Below, piece after piece: positions 23,101-33,989 of a stretch of 64,000 nt of DNA. The translations under genes and the position numbers were made by a program. Under the pieces are notes generated by a model. The model did no database searches and was not told where the DNA came from. It saw nothing but the letters and a program-made list of their open reading frames with translations. Position 1 is the first letter of the stretch. Each line of letters opens with the position of its first letter. Origin of the DNA: Chelydra serpentina (lineage: Eukaryota; Chordata; Testudines; Chelydridae); contig JBAIAC010000014.1 of assembly GCA_037349315.1 (NCBI GenBank), forward strand, positions 22,731,001 to 22,795,000, in the 5' to 3' direction.

Positions 23101-25249
23101 TCCATATTCTCAGAGATTTTGTCAAACCTGTCTCTTGTCAAACTCCTATGAAGTCATTAGGAGAAAGAACATGTGGCATCTCTAGGTGCCCTATTCCTTC
23201 CTGGCCAAGGAAGGATGCTTTATTGGAGCAGTCTCAGGGGAAGATCTTCAGCTGGTGCAAATTGCCATAGTTCACTGGCGTTTATGGAGCTATGACATTT
23301 ACATCAGTTGAGGATCTGCCCACTGCTATGTTTAGTTTTCTATCACAACAAAGATAGTTTGAACTATCCAGCAACTAATATGAAGATATATAGATCAGGG
23401 ACAGACATTCTGTTTTCTTCTTCAAGCTCCAAGAGATAGAGACCCTTCAAGACATCCTCCAAACTCCTTCTGATTCCAATCTCTTCCCCAAGAGTTGGTC
23501 TTTTCAACTTCGAAGTGAGGGAAGATGTAAAATATTTAAATATCAAAGAATTATTGGGTGATTTTAACTTAAATGCGAGTCTTATATGAACTTAAATGCT
23601 TTGAAACCACAGCCCAGCTCTCAATGGAATGATGAGAACCTTAGCAACGAGATATGTGATAATGAGTTGGAACTAGGGGGATTTGAAGATGGCTAACTAC
23701 TATAAAACTTAAATTGTTTCTACCTCCAACCCAAAATTTTTATTGGGTGGGAAAAAAATAGCAGCTGGCATCAAGAACCATCTCCTGATCAAGTAAATCT
23801 CACATTTGATGCTATTAGTGTTTATCCATAGGCACAAAATTCTAAGGTCAGGCTTGTCCATCAGGGACACATTTTAGTAACAGTTGAGAAGCTTCTCCTA
23901 TTCTAACATTGTAACTTAGCACTAATATATGAATAACTGTCAAAATATAGATGAAAAGAAGCAAGATAATATATTACTGACATCATGAAACAAAAATACA
24001 TCAATAACTGAACAAAGGGAGCTTACAAACTACACACACAAACAGAACATAAACAGAGATAAACAAGTAAGGAAAATGAACATTTGAAGGGTTTTTTCCT
24101 CTCCTTGATGTTCAAAAGTTTTAGAACGATAACTCTCAGTAACAGTAATTGAACCCACATACAAAAATCTTCATGCTTCTGTTGCCATTAAAGAGACTGT
24201 GTGCAAATCTTTGTGAGAAGATAGTAATATTTCAGCAACTGAGTAATTGATCAAAGTCTGCTCATCATCAAAAAAGAACAGAGCTTTCAATGGAAACCAA
24301 CTTTTCTCCCATCAGCCAACATAATTTGTGATGGTTGCATAGATTGGGATGGAGTTGGGGTTCAAACACTTCTGAAAGGTTTGAGAGTATTCATGACTAG
24401 GTGTAAGAAGCTGTAAAGAAGCTTGGTTTCAGGTTACAGTTATAAAGATATGAACCTGAACTGTCTTGCAACGTGATGACATTTGCATCATTATAGCTTA
24501 ACACAAGTGCTATCATGTTACAAAATCACCCCAAGGAGCCTGAACTATGACAAAAATCCATTTCTGGAGGTATGACTGGCAAAAAGGAGGCCAGTCACAC
24601 AAAGAAGTCATTTGCTGACTCCTCCTCCTTGCATCCAAGGATGTCAGGGAGAGCACAGGGCTATTTTTGAGCAGCTGTGTCCTCATACAAACAGCCCTCT
24701 CATGCCACTCTCATGGGTTCTCTTTTAGGGGACTGCAAGATCTTCTGGGCTTTGTCATAAAAAAAGATGTTCATATTGCAACATAACAGTCCGCTGAACA
24801 TAACCCATGATGCTCAAATCTGTTTCAAGTTGCCGAACAAGTTTTGTTCCGGTGGGATTGATTTGCTGCCCAAGGTCTGCCTGGCCATTCTCTAGATAAT
24901 GTAATGGTTAATGACTACACTTGCAGAGTTTGGGATTCATGAAGGATATTTAAAACATCTTTGGAAATTAAGCCTTTTATGTCCTAGGTTTTACACTTTG
25001 AATTTTACAGACTTAGTGAAAACCAGTCTTAAATGCCACAGTGTATCCTAAAAAATGTAAAAAATAAAGTTGTACAATGAAAATTTGGCAATGCAACTCT
25101 ATCTCCAGAAAAAGACCGAGTATTAAATATGATTTCTGTGGGTGGGATTCATGATTTTTTAAAAATGTATATTAAACTGTTTATTGCTTATTTTACCAAA
25201 GATTTACAAGATTGTATTAACACACTCTAGGCATGCAAATCGTCCTTAC
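20184..25249 (-). other. SORBS2 5.1-kb intron
   Basis: This is AT-rich intronic sequence containing the solo LTR at 21875-22978, which sits inside a split foldback element. The stretches 20.2-21.8 kb and 23.0-25.2 kb show no gene or recognisable repeat. Confidence 0.7.
21875..22978 (+). mobile_element. Solo LTR, about 1.1 kb
   Basis: The unit starts TGACAG and ends TGTCACA, with the 5-bp target duplication GTAAC on both sides (21870-21874 and 22979-22983). TG...CA ends plus a 5-bp duplication are typical of LTR retroelements. It lacks a long coding frame, so it appears to be a solo LTR. It interrupts a foldback whose halves (about 21833-21874 and 22979-23036) pair as GATTCTCCACT/AGTGGAGAAT. 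The orientation is inferred from T-rich then poly-A-signal-like order and is uncertain. Confidence 0.7.
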
Positions 25250-25453
25250 CTTAGTTGAACTTAAATGGTGTATTCTATCACTAGAATAGCTTTGGGGTAT
25301 TGGAGGATCAGGGTAGTCACCAGCACCTTTTGATGCATTCTTTTTGATGACTTCTACATAGGAAACAGGGAAGATGCCGTGTCTGTTGGTTCCTGGTATT
25401 TTACCTTCATACCAGTTTTGATCAACTCGCTTAAGAAGAATTACTCTGTCTCC
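25250..25453 (-). CDS. SORBS2: SORBS2 exon, rest of SH3-2 and following linker
   Basis: This 204-nt exon (68 codons, phase 0-0) encodes [36 protein letters not shown], then the linker [17 protein letters not shown] and [10 protein letters not shown]. The first part completes the second SH3 domain (WYEG, GIFP, SYV). The acceptor is GCATTACAG and the donor AAG|GTAAGG. In the short mammalian form the Lys at its end joins PQRPVF directly. Here two in-frame cassettes (19.4 and 17.3 kb) can be placed between them. Confidence 0.96.
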
Positions 25454-27253
25454 CTGTAATGCATTATCAAAATTAATTATCAGTGGACAAGTGATAACTT
25501 TATTTTCTGAATAGTTTATATTTTTATCTCAACATATATCAGTATTTTTCCTTCGGGGTCCTTTGTGGCCCTGGTCAGAGCCTTCAGAATCTCCCCCACT
25601 TTCCCATTAACTTCACATAAGGCTATTGTTCCAGCAAGAGAGGGCCTGTGTTGATCTATAAATGCCATTCCTATACCAGATACTAAACAACAATTGAGGT
25701 GTACTTTGCACTGCTCTGGGCATCTGAGTTCTGAATTCAAGCTTAGAACTTAGATGCCTACATGGCAGTACACTATTCTTCCACTAGACCACTGACCTGG
25801 CCCATTTCTGCCGTCAGTAATAGTGACTGTTGTATTAATTTAAATGTTTTGCTCCTCACATTGTTTGGTTTTGTATTTTTCTTGAAAATCCAGTAAAGAT
25901 TAAGAAAAAGGCCATACTCAAGTGCTTTTTTCCTTATTAAGATTTCATAGACTCCTGTTTGTTTTATATAACATACATTTTATGATGTCTCCTGCAGCAT
26001 AACTTTTTTCAAACCCCACCCTCCCATCTCAAAGTCCTCTTAGTTTTATGTGATTTTGTTTCTGTTGTTGATTTGTGAATAGCATAAAAGCATCTTTAGT
26101 TGAACAAACAAAAACAAACAAGTGCCAGCTACTCTCTCATCAAAACCAGGCTATCAAGATAGCAACTCCTGTGAATATAAAATCCAGGAGTGATAAACAT
26201 GAATGTTTACAATGTTTATAAACAGAAGTTTGCATTATAATGCTTATGTTTAATATTTATATTAAGAAAATTAATCCTTCACTTCCTTCTTCCTGATTTT
26301 AGGGCATACTAAACATAGTATGGGCCTGATCCAGCAAGACTGAAGTAAATGGAAAGACTCCCAGCACCTTCAATGGGTGCTGGATCAGTCCCTGAATCAC
26401 CGTCAATAAGGTCATGTCCTGGGCTCATTCATGTCAGATGAAAAATAGATCAGTGTATTCCTTCCTACCAGACCATCTGGCATCGGCCTTTTTTCACCAA
26501 GAAAGTGTGAATGAAGCAGAATTGCCCTATGGATACAAATTCTTCTGTGTTACCAGTACAAAGTCTCCTAATAGCAAATGTTTTCAAGCCTGCATACCTA
26601 ATGTTAAGCATCTGGATAAACAACTGATTTTCAGAGATACTGAGCACTCTTCAGCTCCCAGTCACTTCATTATGGGTTATGAATATCAATATCATTTATT
26701 TTGGATGCTAATCATGGCTTATGGTACCTAGATTTAGGAACCAAAGTTTTAAATTTTACATTTGTTTTACTAATCAGTGTAGTAAGTTTTACATGGAAGG
26801 TGTTTTCATATCCATATTTGTGTAATCTTTGTTCTGTATGTGAATAATGCCCTTTCATCACCAGATCATCTGGGGATTAAACATCTTATCATAAAGATGT
26901 ATAACTTGGTGAAATACATTAATATTTAATATCTTGCTATGCCTAATTTGGAATTATTCAATAAATATGGTTAGATTTGTAGATTTATGTTTAAGAATAC
27001 CTATTTTACATTACAATATGTTGTTGAAACAGCAAGAATTAGTATTACAATTAGAAATAAAATATTGGCGTTAAATCCAAGAAGAAATATTTCTTTAATT
27101 AGAAACTTGCACCAAATATCTTACAGCCGTGATAGATTCCAAACAGCACAAGTCTGTATTGTAATAAAACCTCTTCAAATAATATCTAAGTGTGTGACAA
27201 TAATATGAGATTCAAACTTGGAATTATGGAATAGTATTTATTTAATATATTGC

Positions 27254-28966
27254 TGTGACATTCAGGTTCCAGACAACCCAAAGGGAGACCAAGGTGTCTG
27301 AAACCCAAAGAATAAGCAACTGAACTGATTGCATACAATGTTATTGTGTATAATTATATGTCAAGTACGATCTTTTATGAAAGCATGTAATGTTATGAAC
27401 TTGATGGTCATTAGGAGATAGATATGTATACAGGTTATGTATATGTAGAACATTGTAACTGTAGCTAGGATGCATCACTTCACAACAGGAGGGTGAAGCA
27501 ATGAGGCAGGGAGGGGCACCTCTCAGGGTAATTGTTTACATGAAACTAGCTCCAAACACGTAGCATTGTACAACCCACAGAAAGACAATGGTAGTCTATT
27601 TAAGTTAATGGGAAGACACTAAAACTGAAAAAAAAACCACCCTTGGAAATCTCAGGCCATGTCTATACTACACTACAGGTCGACTTACAGCCACTACAGT
27701 AATTACTGCGGTTTTTCCGTGTCCACATTATCCTTCTGTCAGTGGCGCGTGTCCTCACCAGGAGTGCTTGCACTGACTTAAGAGGAGCAGTGTGGGGAGC
27801 AGAGAGCCCTGACTGCAGCCGGGCTCCAGTTGGGAGTTCTGCAGGGAGCCCACAGCCTGGGCTCTCAGTGCTGGGCAGGCGAGGCTCCAGCTGTCAACAC
27901 TACTGAGGGTTCACAGCTGGAACATCCTTCCCTCGTCCCCCATCCCTCACTCCCCGCCTACCCCACCTCCCGCTCAGTTTCAAACAGGAACCCTACCAGC
28001 AGTGAAACTGACATTCTTGTTCATTTCACAGCTCTGGCTGTCAGTCACTCTGACAGCCAACAGGCGATGCAAGTAACACAGTATCTATACAAACACTGCA
28101 TTGCGCGAACTATGCTGACCTAAGCCTTATGTCTCTCGTATAAGTGGATTTACTAGGGCGACGTAGTGGGCGAGTGACAGCTGTGGGAGGAACATTGTAG
28201 TGTGTATGTTTACACAGTTAAGTCGACGTAAGGTGCCTTACGTTGTCTTAACTTTGTACTGTAGACAAGTCCTAAGGAAGAAGGGAGTTTCCCTGCACTT
28301 TGCAACCATGCATCACCATAGTCTGAGAAAAAGAAGAAGTAAAAAGAAACCCACCAACCCTGCAAATCCTGTTAGACAGTAAGGGGTTTGAAGTGAAAGC
28401 TATCCAGAAATGGACGTCCAGCATCTAATTAGGGTGGTGTCCATGAAACACTGGATCCCTTCTATGGCAGGAGGTATGCAGGGAAACTTCACAGAGGTAA
28501 CTTGTATTAGAAAATGGAATTTAGCTAACATAGAAGTGTAAAGCCTGGGATTGTGTCTTCCTGTTTATTTTCTGCGCAACTTGTATTTGTTTGCTCTCCC
28601 TTACTATTTCATCTTTGAATCTGTGACTTTTCTAATAAACAAACTTTTTGTTTATTTTTACCCAAGCAGGTCTCTGGTATGTAAACTGTGTGTGCCAAAG
28701 TGAACTGATCACTGGGGGCAGGTTTTACTCCTTCAGAGGTGCCAAACCAGAGAGGAAAAGTCTGAGTATCTTGTAGTTAAGAACTCAGGGAGATAGATCT
28801 ACGGGGACTCGGGATTGGAAGGGGTTGCCAAGGTCATCCTGCAAGGAGTAACTAGGCTGGTGGAAGCCAGGGTTGAGACCTATTTGTAGGCTGGCTGGTG
28901 ATGTCAGGGTTCTGAGTCATAGCAGCATAGTATGAAGGAACCCAAAGTTATAAGGCAGGCTATGAC
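27254..28966 (+). mobile_element. LTR-like element split by a MITE (boundaries approximate)
   Basis: The stretch starts TGTGACATTC and ends near GGCTATGACA. It has the same general order as the solo LTR at 21875: a T-rich region, an AATAAA signal at about 28636, then a G-rich tail. Removing the nested MITE leaves about 1.1 kb, similar to that LTR. No matching target duplication was found, so the ends and class are tentative. Confidence 0.45.
27655..28272. mobile_element. Harbinger-like MITE, 618 bp, nested in the LTR-like repeat
   Basis: The ends GGCCATGTCTATACTACA and TGTACTGTAGACAAGTCC are inverted copies, flanked by TCA on the left and TAA on the right. The larger size comes from an internal GC-rich stretch. 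Frames in it have no protein features. Confidence 0.7.
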
Positions 28967-29482
28967 AGAACCCCTTACTGGTTTGGGTAATCCACAAAAT
29001 GTCAGGGTGGCTTCCAAAAATGTCCGCAGACAAGCCATCACAGTTTTAAAATCTCCTGTTATATACCCAAAACAGTGGGTGCACCTATAACATTGTGGTT
29101 GAAGAAAGAGGCAATTGAAAATGTGTAGATGGGTAATTTACATGCAACTTAGGCAATTAGGCACTCAATTACCTGATTTGTACATGCAACCTGATGTTTG
29201 CATGTGCAAATCAGGCAAGTACAACCTAATTACCTGTTTTGCATGCCCAACACATTTACACCATTCACAAATGTAGCGATAGATACCTGGAGATATGAAG
29301 CAAAGAAGGTTAATTAAGTTCTGTGCAAATATCCCACTACTAGTATTTTGCTTTCTGTGTAGCCCTTCTGTAATTTCAGAGTAGGTGAAACAATAGTATT
29401 TATGTTCAAATTTTTAAGTTGTTTTATTTATAAACAGTTATTCAGTGTAGATGTTTTTCACGAAGATAACTCTAGATGTTAC

Positions 29483-29611
29483 CTTTCTCAACGATAGTTC
29501 CACATTTGTGTCTGCACTGAAATTATATTTGGCAATAGCTTCTCCAATCTCTCCAACTTGTGCTGGAGGAGGTGGCCTGGCAGGCTGTGCTTTTTCTGGA
29601 GGAGAAAGTTT
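29483..29611 (-). CDS. SORBS2: SORBS2 exon, SH3-1/SH3-2 linker and start of SH3-2
   Basis: This 129-nt exon (43 codons, phase 0-0) encodes [18 protein letters not shown], then [17 protein letters not shown] and VELSLRK. The proline-rich linker is diagnostic of SORBS2, and AIAKYNF begins the second SH3 domain. The acceptor is CTCCTTTCAG and the donor AAG|GTAACA. It is separated from the previous exon by the shortest intron seen in the gene. Confidence 0.96.
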
Positions 29612-29707
29612 CTGAAAGGAGAACATGAATTTTTTTTTGCATTATTTCCATGTAATCTGTGCATCTATTTTAAAAACGGATCCCAGAAATTAAAACAACA
29701 GACCAAC
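29612..29707 (-). other. SORBS2 96-nt mini-intron between SH3-1 and the linker exon
   Basis: The donor is GTTGGT and the acceptor CCTTTCAG. The length is a multiple of three, but the sixth codon read through from SH3-1 is TAA. Retention would therefore end the protein right after SH3-1. Confidence 0.85.
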
Positions 29708-29822
29708 CTCAACATAAGAAATTGGGAAAATTCCAACTCTTCCATAGTGCTCTCCCTCATACCAGTTTTGATCTATTTTCCTGAGGATATAGACAGTATC
29801 TCCTTTCTTAAAGGACAGTTCC
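29708..29822 (-). CDS. SORBS2: SORBS2 exon, rest of SH3-1
   Basis: This 115-nt exon encodes [38 protein letters not shown]: the RT loop, the WYEG tryptophan, and the GIFP and SYV signature of the ligand-binding face. SH3-1 of SORBS proteins binds proline-rich partners such as vinculin and Cbl; which partner each domain prefers is family knowledge, not visible here. The acceptor is GTTACAG. The donor GAG|GTTGGT is poor, and the downstream intron is only 96 nt. Confidence 0.96.
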
Positions 29823-31795
29823 CTGTAACAGATTTATTTTAGTCAGACATTTTCAGATTTGTGATTGAGCTGCTCTAATTACTTCATAAATTCCAGTGTT
29901 GTTTACACATGTAATTTAACAACAAATATCTGAGGAAGGAGCATCATAGCCATACTGCATATCCCAGTGGATAATATATAATAAAATAATTGTAAACTGC
30001 AGATTGGCACAAGCAGCAAAGTTTGGATTCAGAATCAGATCTGAGTCTGACACTTGGGGTATTTGGGTTTGGATTCTGGTTTTGGTCCATTAAAGCGATA
30101 GGCCTGATCTACATCATAGCCCCAAATACATGTGGATCTGCATGCAAGCTTGGTGTCTTCTGTCCTTCCTGTGTGGATGCTACTTCAGCTGCTGATCCAT
30201 AGGTGGATAGGACAGCCTTTTGGTGCTCCCTTTTATAAAAGCCGAAAGGTGCACTACACAACATATTCCTCCCATGTCTCCATGAATTACCCTACCCTGC
30301 CCTGCCTTGACCCACTCAGCCCACTCTGCATGGTTCACTGGTGTAAAGGACAGGATTATGTTCTGTATAAACAAACATTCAATTTACTGTGCATGAAGAT
30401 TCAGTCAATAGCTATCTTTGTGTGAATTACTAATACAGGTGCACATAACAGTCCTTTAAATTTAGGTCAAAAAGGCATCAAAAGACATTATGAGAGATCT
30501 AGGTCATTGTTTAAATATAAAGGGTTATTGTCAGGGTAGTTTTTTAATAGCTTTTCATCTCAACTGTTTCTAATACTCTAAGAGATGGTCTACACTAACC
30601 CGCCAGTTTGAACTAAGATACGCAACTTCAGCTATGTGAATAACATAGCTGGAGTCGAAGTATCTTAGTTTGAACTAAAAGGTACTTACCGCGGGTCCAC
30701 ACGCGGCAGGCAGGCTCCCCCATCGACTCCACCTACTCCTCTCGTGGAGCAGGATTACGGCGAGCACTTCCGGGATCGATTTATCGCGTCTAGACAAGAC
30801 GCGATAAATCAATCCCAGAAGATCGATTGCTTGCCGCCGAACCAGCGCATAAGTCTAGACGTACCCATAGAAATATGAAATAATTTTCCTTTCCCTACCA
30901 AATTTGTCTTCTCTTCTTTAAATACAAGTTCAAATTCTGTTTTCATTTACACCAACTTAACTCAATGAGCTTCAGTGGAGTTGTGTGACTATTAACAAGA
31001 GCAGAATTTGGTCCACTGTATTTTTTTTTGTCCTGATTCTCACAGAATATACCCCTTTGAAACGGGTCTACGTTGAAAATCTTGGTCAAGATTTTCCAAG
31101 CTGGCTAGTGATGTTGGTTGGCTCAGTTTTTGGTGCCCAAATTGGCAAGTGCTTAGCGCTTTCTGAGAATCAAGTCCCTTTAAAGTATCTCAAGTTGGAC
31201 ACCCAAAAATTCAGGTATCCAATATCACTAGTGACTTCTGAAAATCTTGGCCATTGTCTTCTCTCCTATACTGTCCCTCTACTTTTCTAAGCTCCACATC
31301 CCCATACCTACTCTCCACACAGTTCCAGATGCCTTTAAGCTTAAAGACCAGGAGCATAATTTAGGTGACATGTTAGCCCTTCATTTATATGAAGAAACTG
31401 GGATAAACACTGGGAATCTTATGGGACAACATGGATGATGGAATGTAGATGCTCTTTTGGATCTTTTATAGTCTACAGGGTGAAAATGTGTGCTGAGGAT
31501 GCATAGCCACTCCCACATTTGAACAAATATTATAAGTATTTCATCATTCAAATGTTTTAAACATGAAATGGCTTCTTACACAGCTTACTTATTCATGGGC
31601 TACTGCTCAGGCAGAGCAGAGTTCTGGGTAGCCTCTTTGAGGCTGGTACCCCCCAACAGAAATGTACTGCTAACACTGTCACAATCTTTGACCACTGGCT
31701 AGAACAGATGAGACAGGTGTCTGAGACAGGTATTAAAAAGATTGCCCTTGCATTCATACATACTCTTAACTAACCAACAAAAACTTAATACTTAC
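29823..31795 (-). other. SORBS2 intron splitting SH3-1
   Basis: This 2.0-kb intron contains the second copy of the hairpin-rich Harbinger-like MITE, a dispersed-family foldback (about 30924-31013) and foldback fragments at about 31040-31250. No gene is seen. Confidence 0.7.
30582..30866. mobile_element. Harbinger-like MITE with nested hairpins (copy 2)
   Basis: This is the same family as 6-302, with the same order: a GATGGTCTACACTAACCC end, the ACTTCAGCTA foldback, the CGCGTCTAGACAAGACGCG hairpin (one mismatch in its arms), and a GTCTAGACGTACCC end. The left flank is TAA and the right flank ATA. About 20 nt present in copy 1 are missing here. Confidence 0.75.
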
Positions 31796-31842
31796 TTAGA
31801 GGTCTGAGCCTTAAAGTCATATACAGCTCGAGCTGGCAGCCT
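31796..31842 (-). CDS. SORBS2: SORBS2 exon, start of SH3-1
   Basis: This 47-nt exon (phase 0 to 2) encodes RLPARAVYDFKAQTS plus two bases of a Lys codon. AVYDF is the ALYDY-type first strand of an SH3 domain. The acceptor is CTTTTCAG and the donor TCTAA|GTAAGT, a full consensus. The split Lys codon is completed by the next exon, which continues with [13 protein letters not shown]. In the joined protein this lies near residue 683 of the portion encoded in the window. Confidence 0.96.
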
Positions 31843-33897
31843 CTGAAAAGCAGGAAAAGTGATTATTAACTTGCATGTAATATCATATTATAAAAATAAT
31901 GTTTAGCCTATAAAAAAATAAACCAAGATTTTCAAAGATGGGTGCATAAAGGTTACACTTTTCAATCCATATTCAAACACTTGCATACGTGGGTTTATTT
32001 TCAAAAGCATGCAGTACCCTCTGAAGTAAATGGGAGTTGCTGAATGCTCAGGACTTTTGAAAAGAAGACCACTTATTTAGGTGCCTAAAAATAGATGTAA
32101 GAACGTAACTTTAGGCAGACATTTTAAACACTTTTATCTTTATATTTAAAGTTAGCAAACTCAACATACTTCTGCAATGTTCTACTTCTCTAATCTTTTT
32201 CCATTAGAGTTATCTTAAGAGTTGCTTGTAACAGTTGTAGTTACATAGTTTCAGACTGAAATGTGATTTTCAATTTGATTAGGAAGGAATAGCAGAACAT
32301 TGTCCCTGCACTTGGAATGTGCTTGTTTTCCCATTAATTAGTTCACGCTGTGGCAATTTCTTTCAATCAAGGACAAGAACTAGATTCCTCTCTACTTCTC
32401 CCAATAGCAGCTTTATAACAGTAGTGTTATGAAACCTAGGACCTAGTAGATCTGATTTCAAATCTCTTAGATAATAACATTATATGCTACCATTAAACCA
32501 GCAGATAGGCCCAAAGCAAAGGTTCTTAAGCTATGGTCCAGGACCACTCATTGCCTGAGGAGAGCTGATTGACACCCTGTGACCAACTCACCTTGTTCTT
32601 GGCTGCTAAATTACAAAAAAAGACAGTTTAAAATAAATTAAATACTTTCTTACTACTAGTCTCCCATGTCATGAGAGGAAGAGAACATGGTCTCATTGTG
32701 AAAGAGAGGGTAGTCAGTCTGTGAACTCATGAGTGAGAGGGAAGATGATACACAAGATAAATCTCTCTATAAATGTGGCACTATGAAAAAGTTGAACCAC
32801 CTCTGGTCTAATGACATGGTTTGGTTTATGAGAATTTACCCGCCTCCATTGCAATGGAAGAAAAACCCACAAAAAAAAGTCTGGAGAGGTTCTTGGTTCT
32901 AGAACTAGAAAAGTTCTAAAACAGACTAAATGATACATTCCATACATACATTCCAGGGTCTCCCATTCCTTCTACTATGCTGGCATTTCATGCTGCCTTT
33001 ATGCTTTCTCTCTCTTTTTAAGGTTTTAATATTTTTGTTGTCTGAAGCATAAGCAATAGCATAAGCAATCACTATATAATTAGAATAATCAATCAAAATT
33101 TTTTGCCATAGAAATTAAGGACAGTGCTCAATTACTCAAACAGACTCCTATGTAGTAAAAAATATAAGTGATTTTGGAGCAGAAATCTTCTTCCTGGTAG
33201 CCCTAAAAGCACCTGAGACAGTTACTCAGGATATTAGCCTGCATAGTCATCAGAGCCTTCACAGTTAGAACTGCCATTTTCTTCTAGATCAGGGGGTCTC
33301 CAAACTACGGCACGAGGGCTGGATCCGGCCCGCGGCTTCAATTTGTCTGGCCCCCCAACCAATTGCTGCCGATGCTTCAGCGGCAGCTCAAACGCTGCTG
33401 CCGCCTCAGCGGTATATTGGCGACAGGGCCCCGTCGAAATTGGGCCCCGCACTCCCTAAAGCCGGCCCGCAAAGCCCCTTCAAAAATCTAATGTGGCCCT
33501 CATCTCCCAAAGTTTGGAGACCCCTGTTCTAGATTATTGTCCCATCTGCCATCTCTCAGTCCTTTCTGACATAAAATATCAGCAGACCCCCTGCAGGAGT
33601 GTCCTGGTCCATTTAAACATCAGCAGAAAATACAATTTCATCTTAATGTTTGATATTAGTACTTAAAGAGATTAAAACAACCATTAAAGAAAGATAAATA
33701 TGTTGTTCTTCATACAACATTAAAAACAATTTCTATTACCTTCTATTAATGACTGGTTGTCTAACTGCTCCTATGATCGTCATCATTACAGTTTCTTAGC
33801 ATCACACAAAACTTTATCTTGTAAATGTTATTGGATTGCCTCATAAATGCTCTTTTGGCTTTGGATGCCACTCAGTTATGTATTGCTGTTTAACTAC
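31843..33897 (-). other. SORBS2 intron before SH3-1
   Basis: This 2.1-kb AT-rich intron has a hAT-type MITE at 33290-33526 and foldback fragments at about 31923-32070. I see no gene. Confidence 0.7.
33290..33526. mobile_element. hAT-type MITE, 237 bp
   Basis: The ends CAGGGGGTCTCCAAACT and AGTTTGGAGACCCCTG are flanked by a perfect 8-bp duplication TTCTAGAT (33282-33289 and 33527-33534). The interior GGATCCGGCCCGCGG...GCCGGCCCGC is typical of hAT non-autonomous elements widespread in amniotes. Confidence 0.93.
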
Positions 33898-33989
33898 CTC
33901 TTTGTCTGGAATTCCTCTTCTCTCCCGTGGAGTACATCGACCCACATCAGTCAAAGCAGAAGAATAGCTCCCAGGAGACTCCTCGTCCA
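33898..33989 (-). CDS. SORBS2: SORBS2 exon, linker before SH3-1
   Basis: This 92-nt exon enters after one base of a split codon and ends in phase 0. It encodes DEESPGSYSSALTDVG followed by PRERRGIPDKE, matching the SORBS2 segment RESPRSYSSTLTDMG directly before the SH3 array. The acceptor is TTTGCAG; the donor GAG|GTAGTT is weaker than its neighbours. It is the common landing site for transcripts that include or skip the neural exon: inclusion makes the junction codon GTG. Confidence 0.95.

Larger units (their letters stand above)
25454..29482 (-). other. SORBS2 intron splitting SH3-2
   Basis: This 4.0-kb intron holds a dispersed-family foldback at about 26317-26397 and an LTR-like repeat with a nested MITE from about 27254 to 28970. 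No gene is visible in the remainder. Confidence 0.7.
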
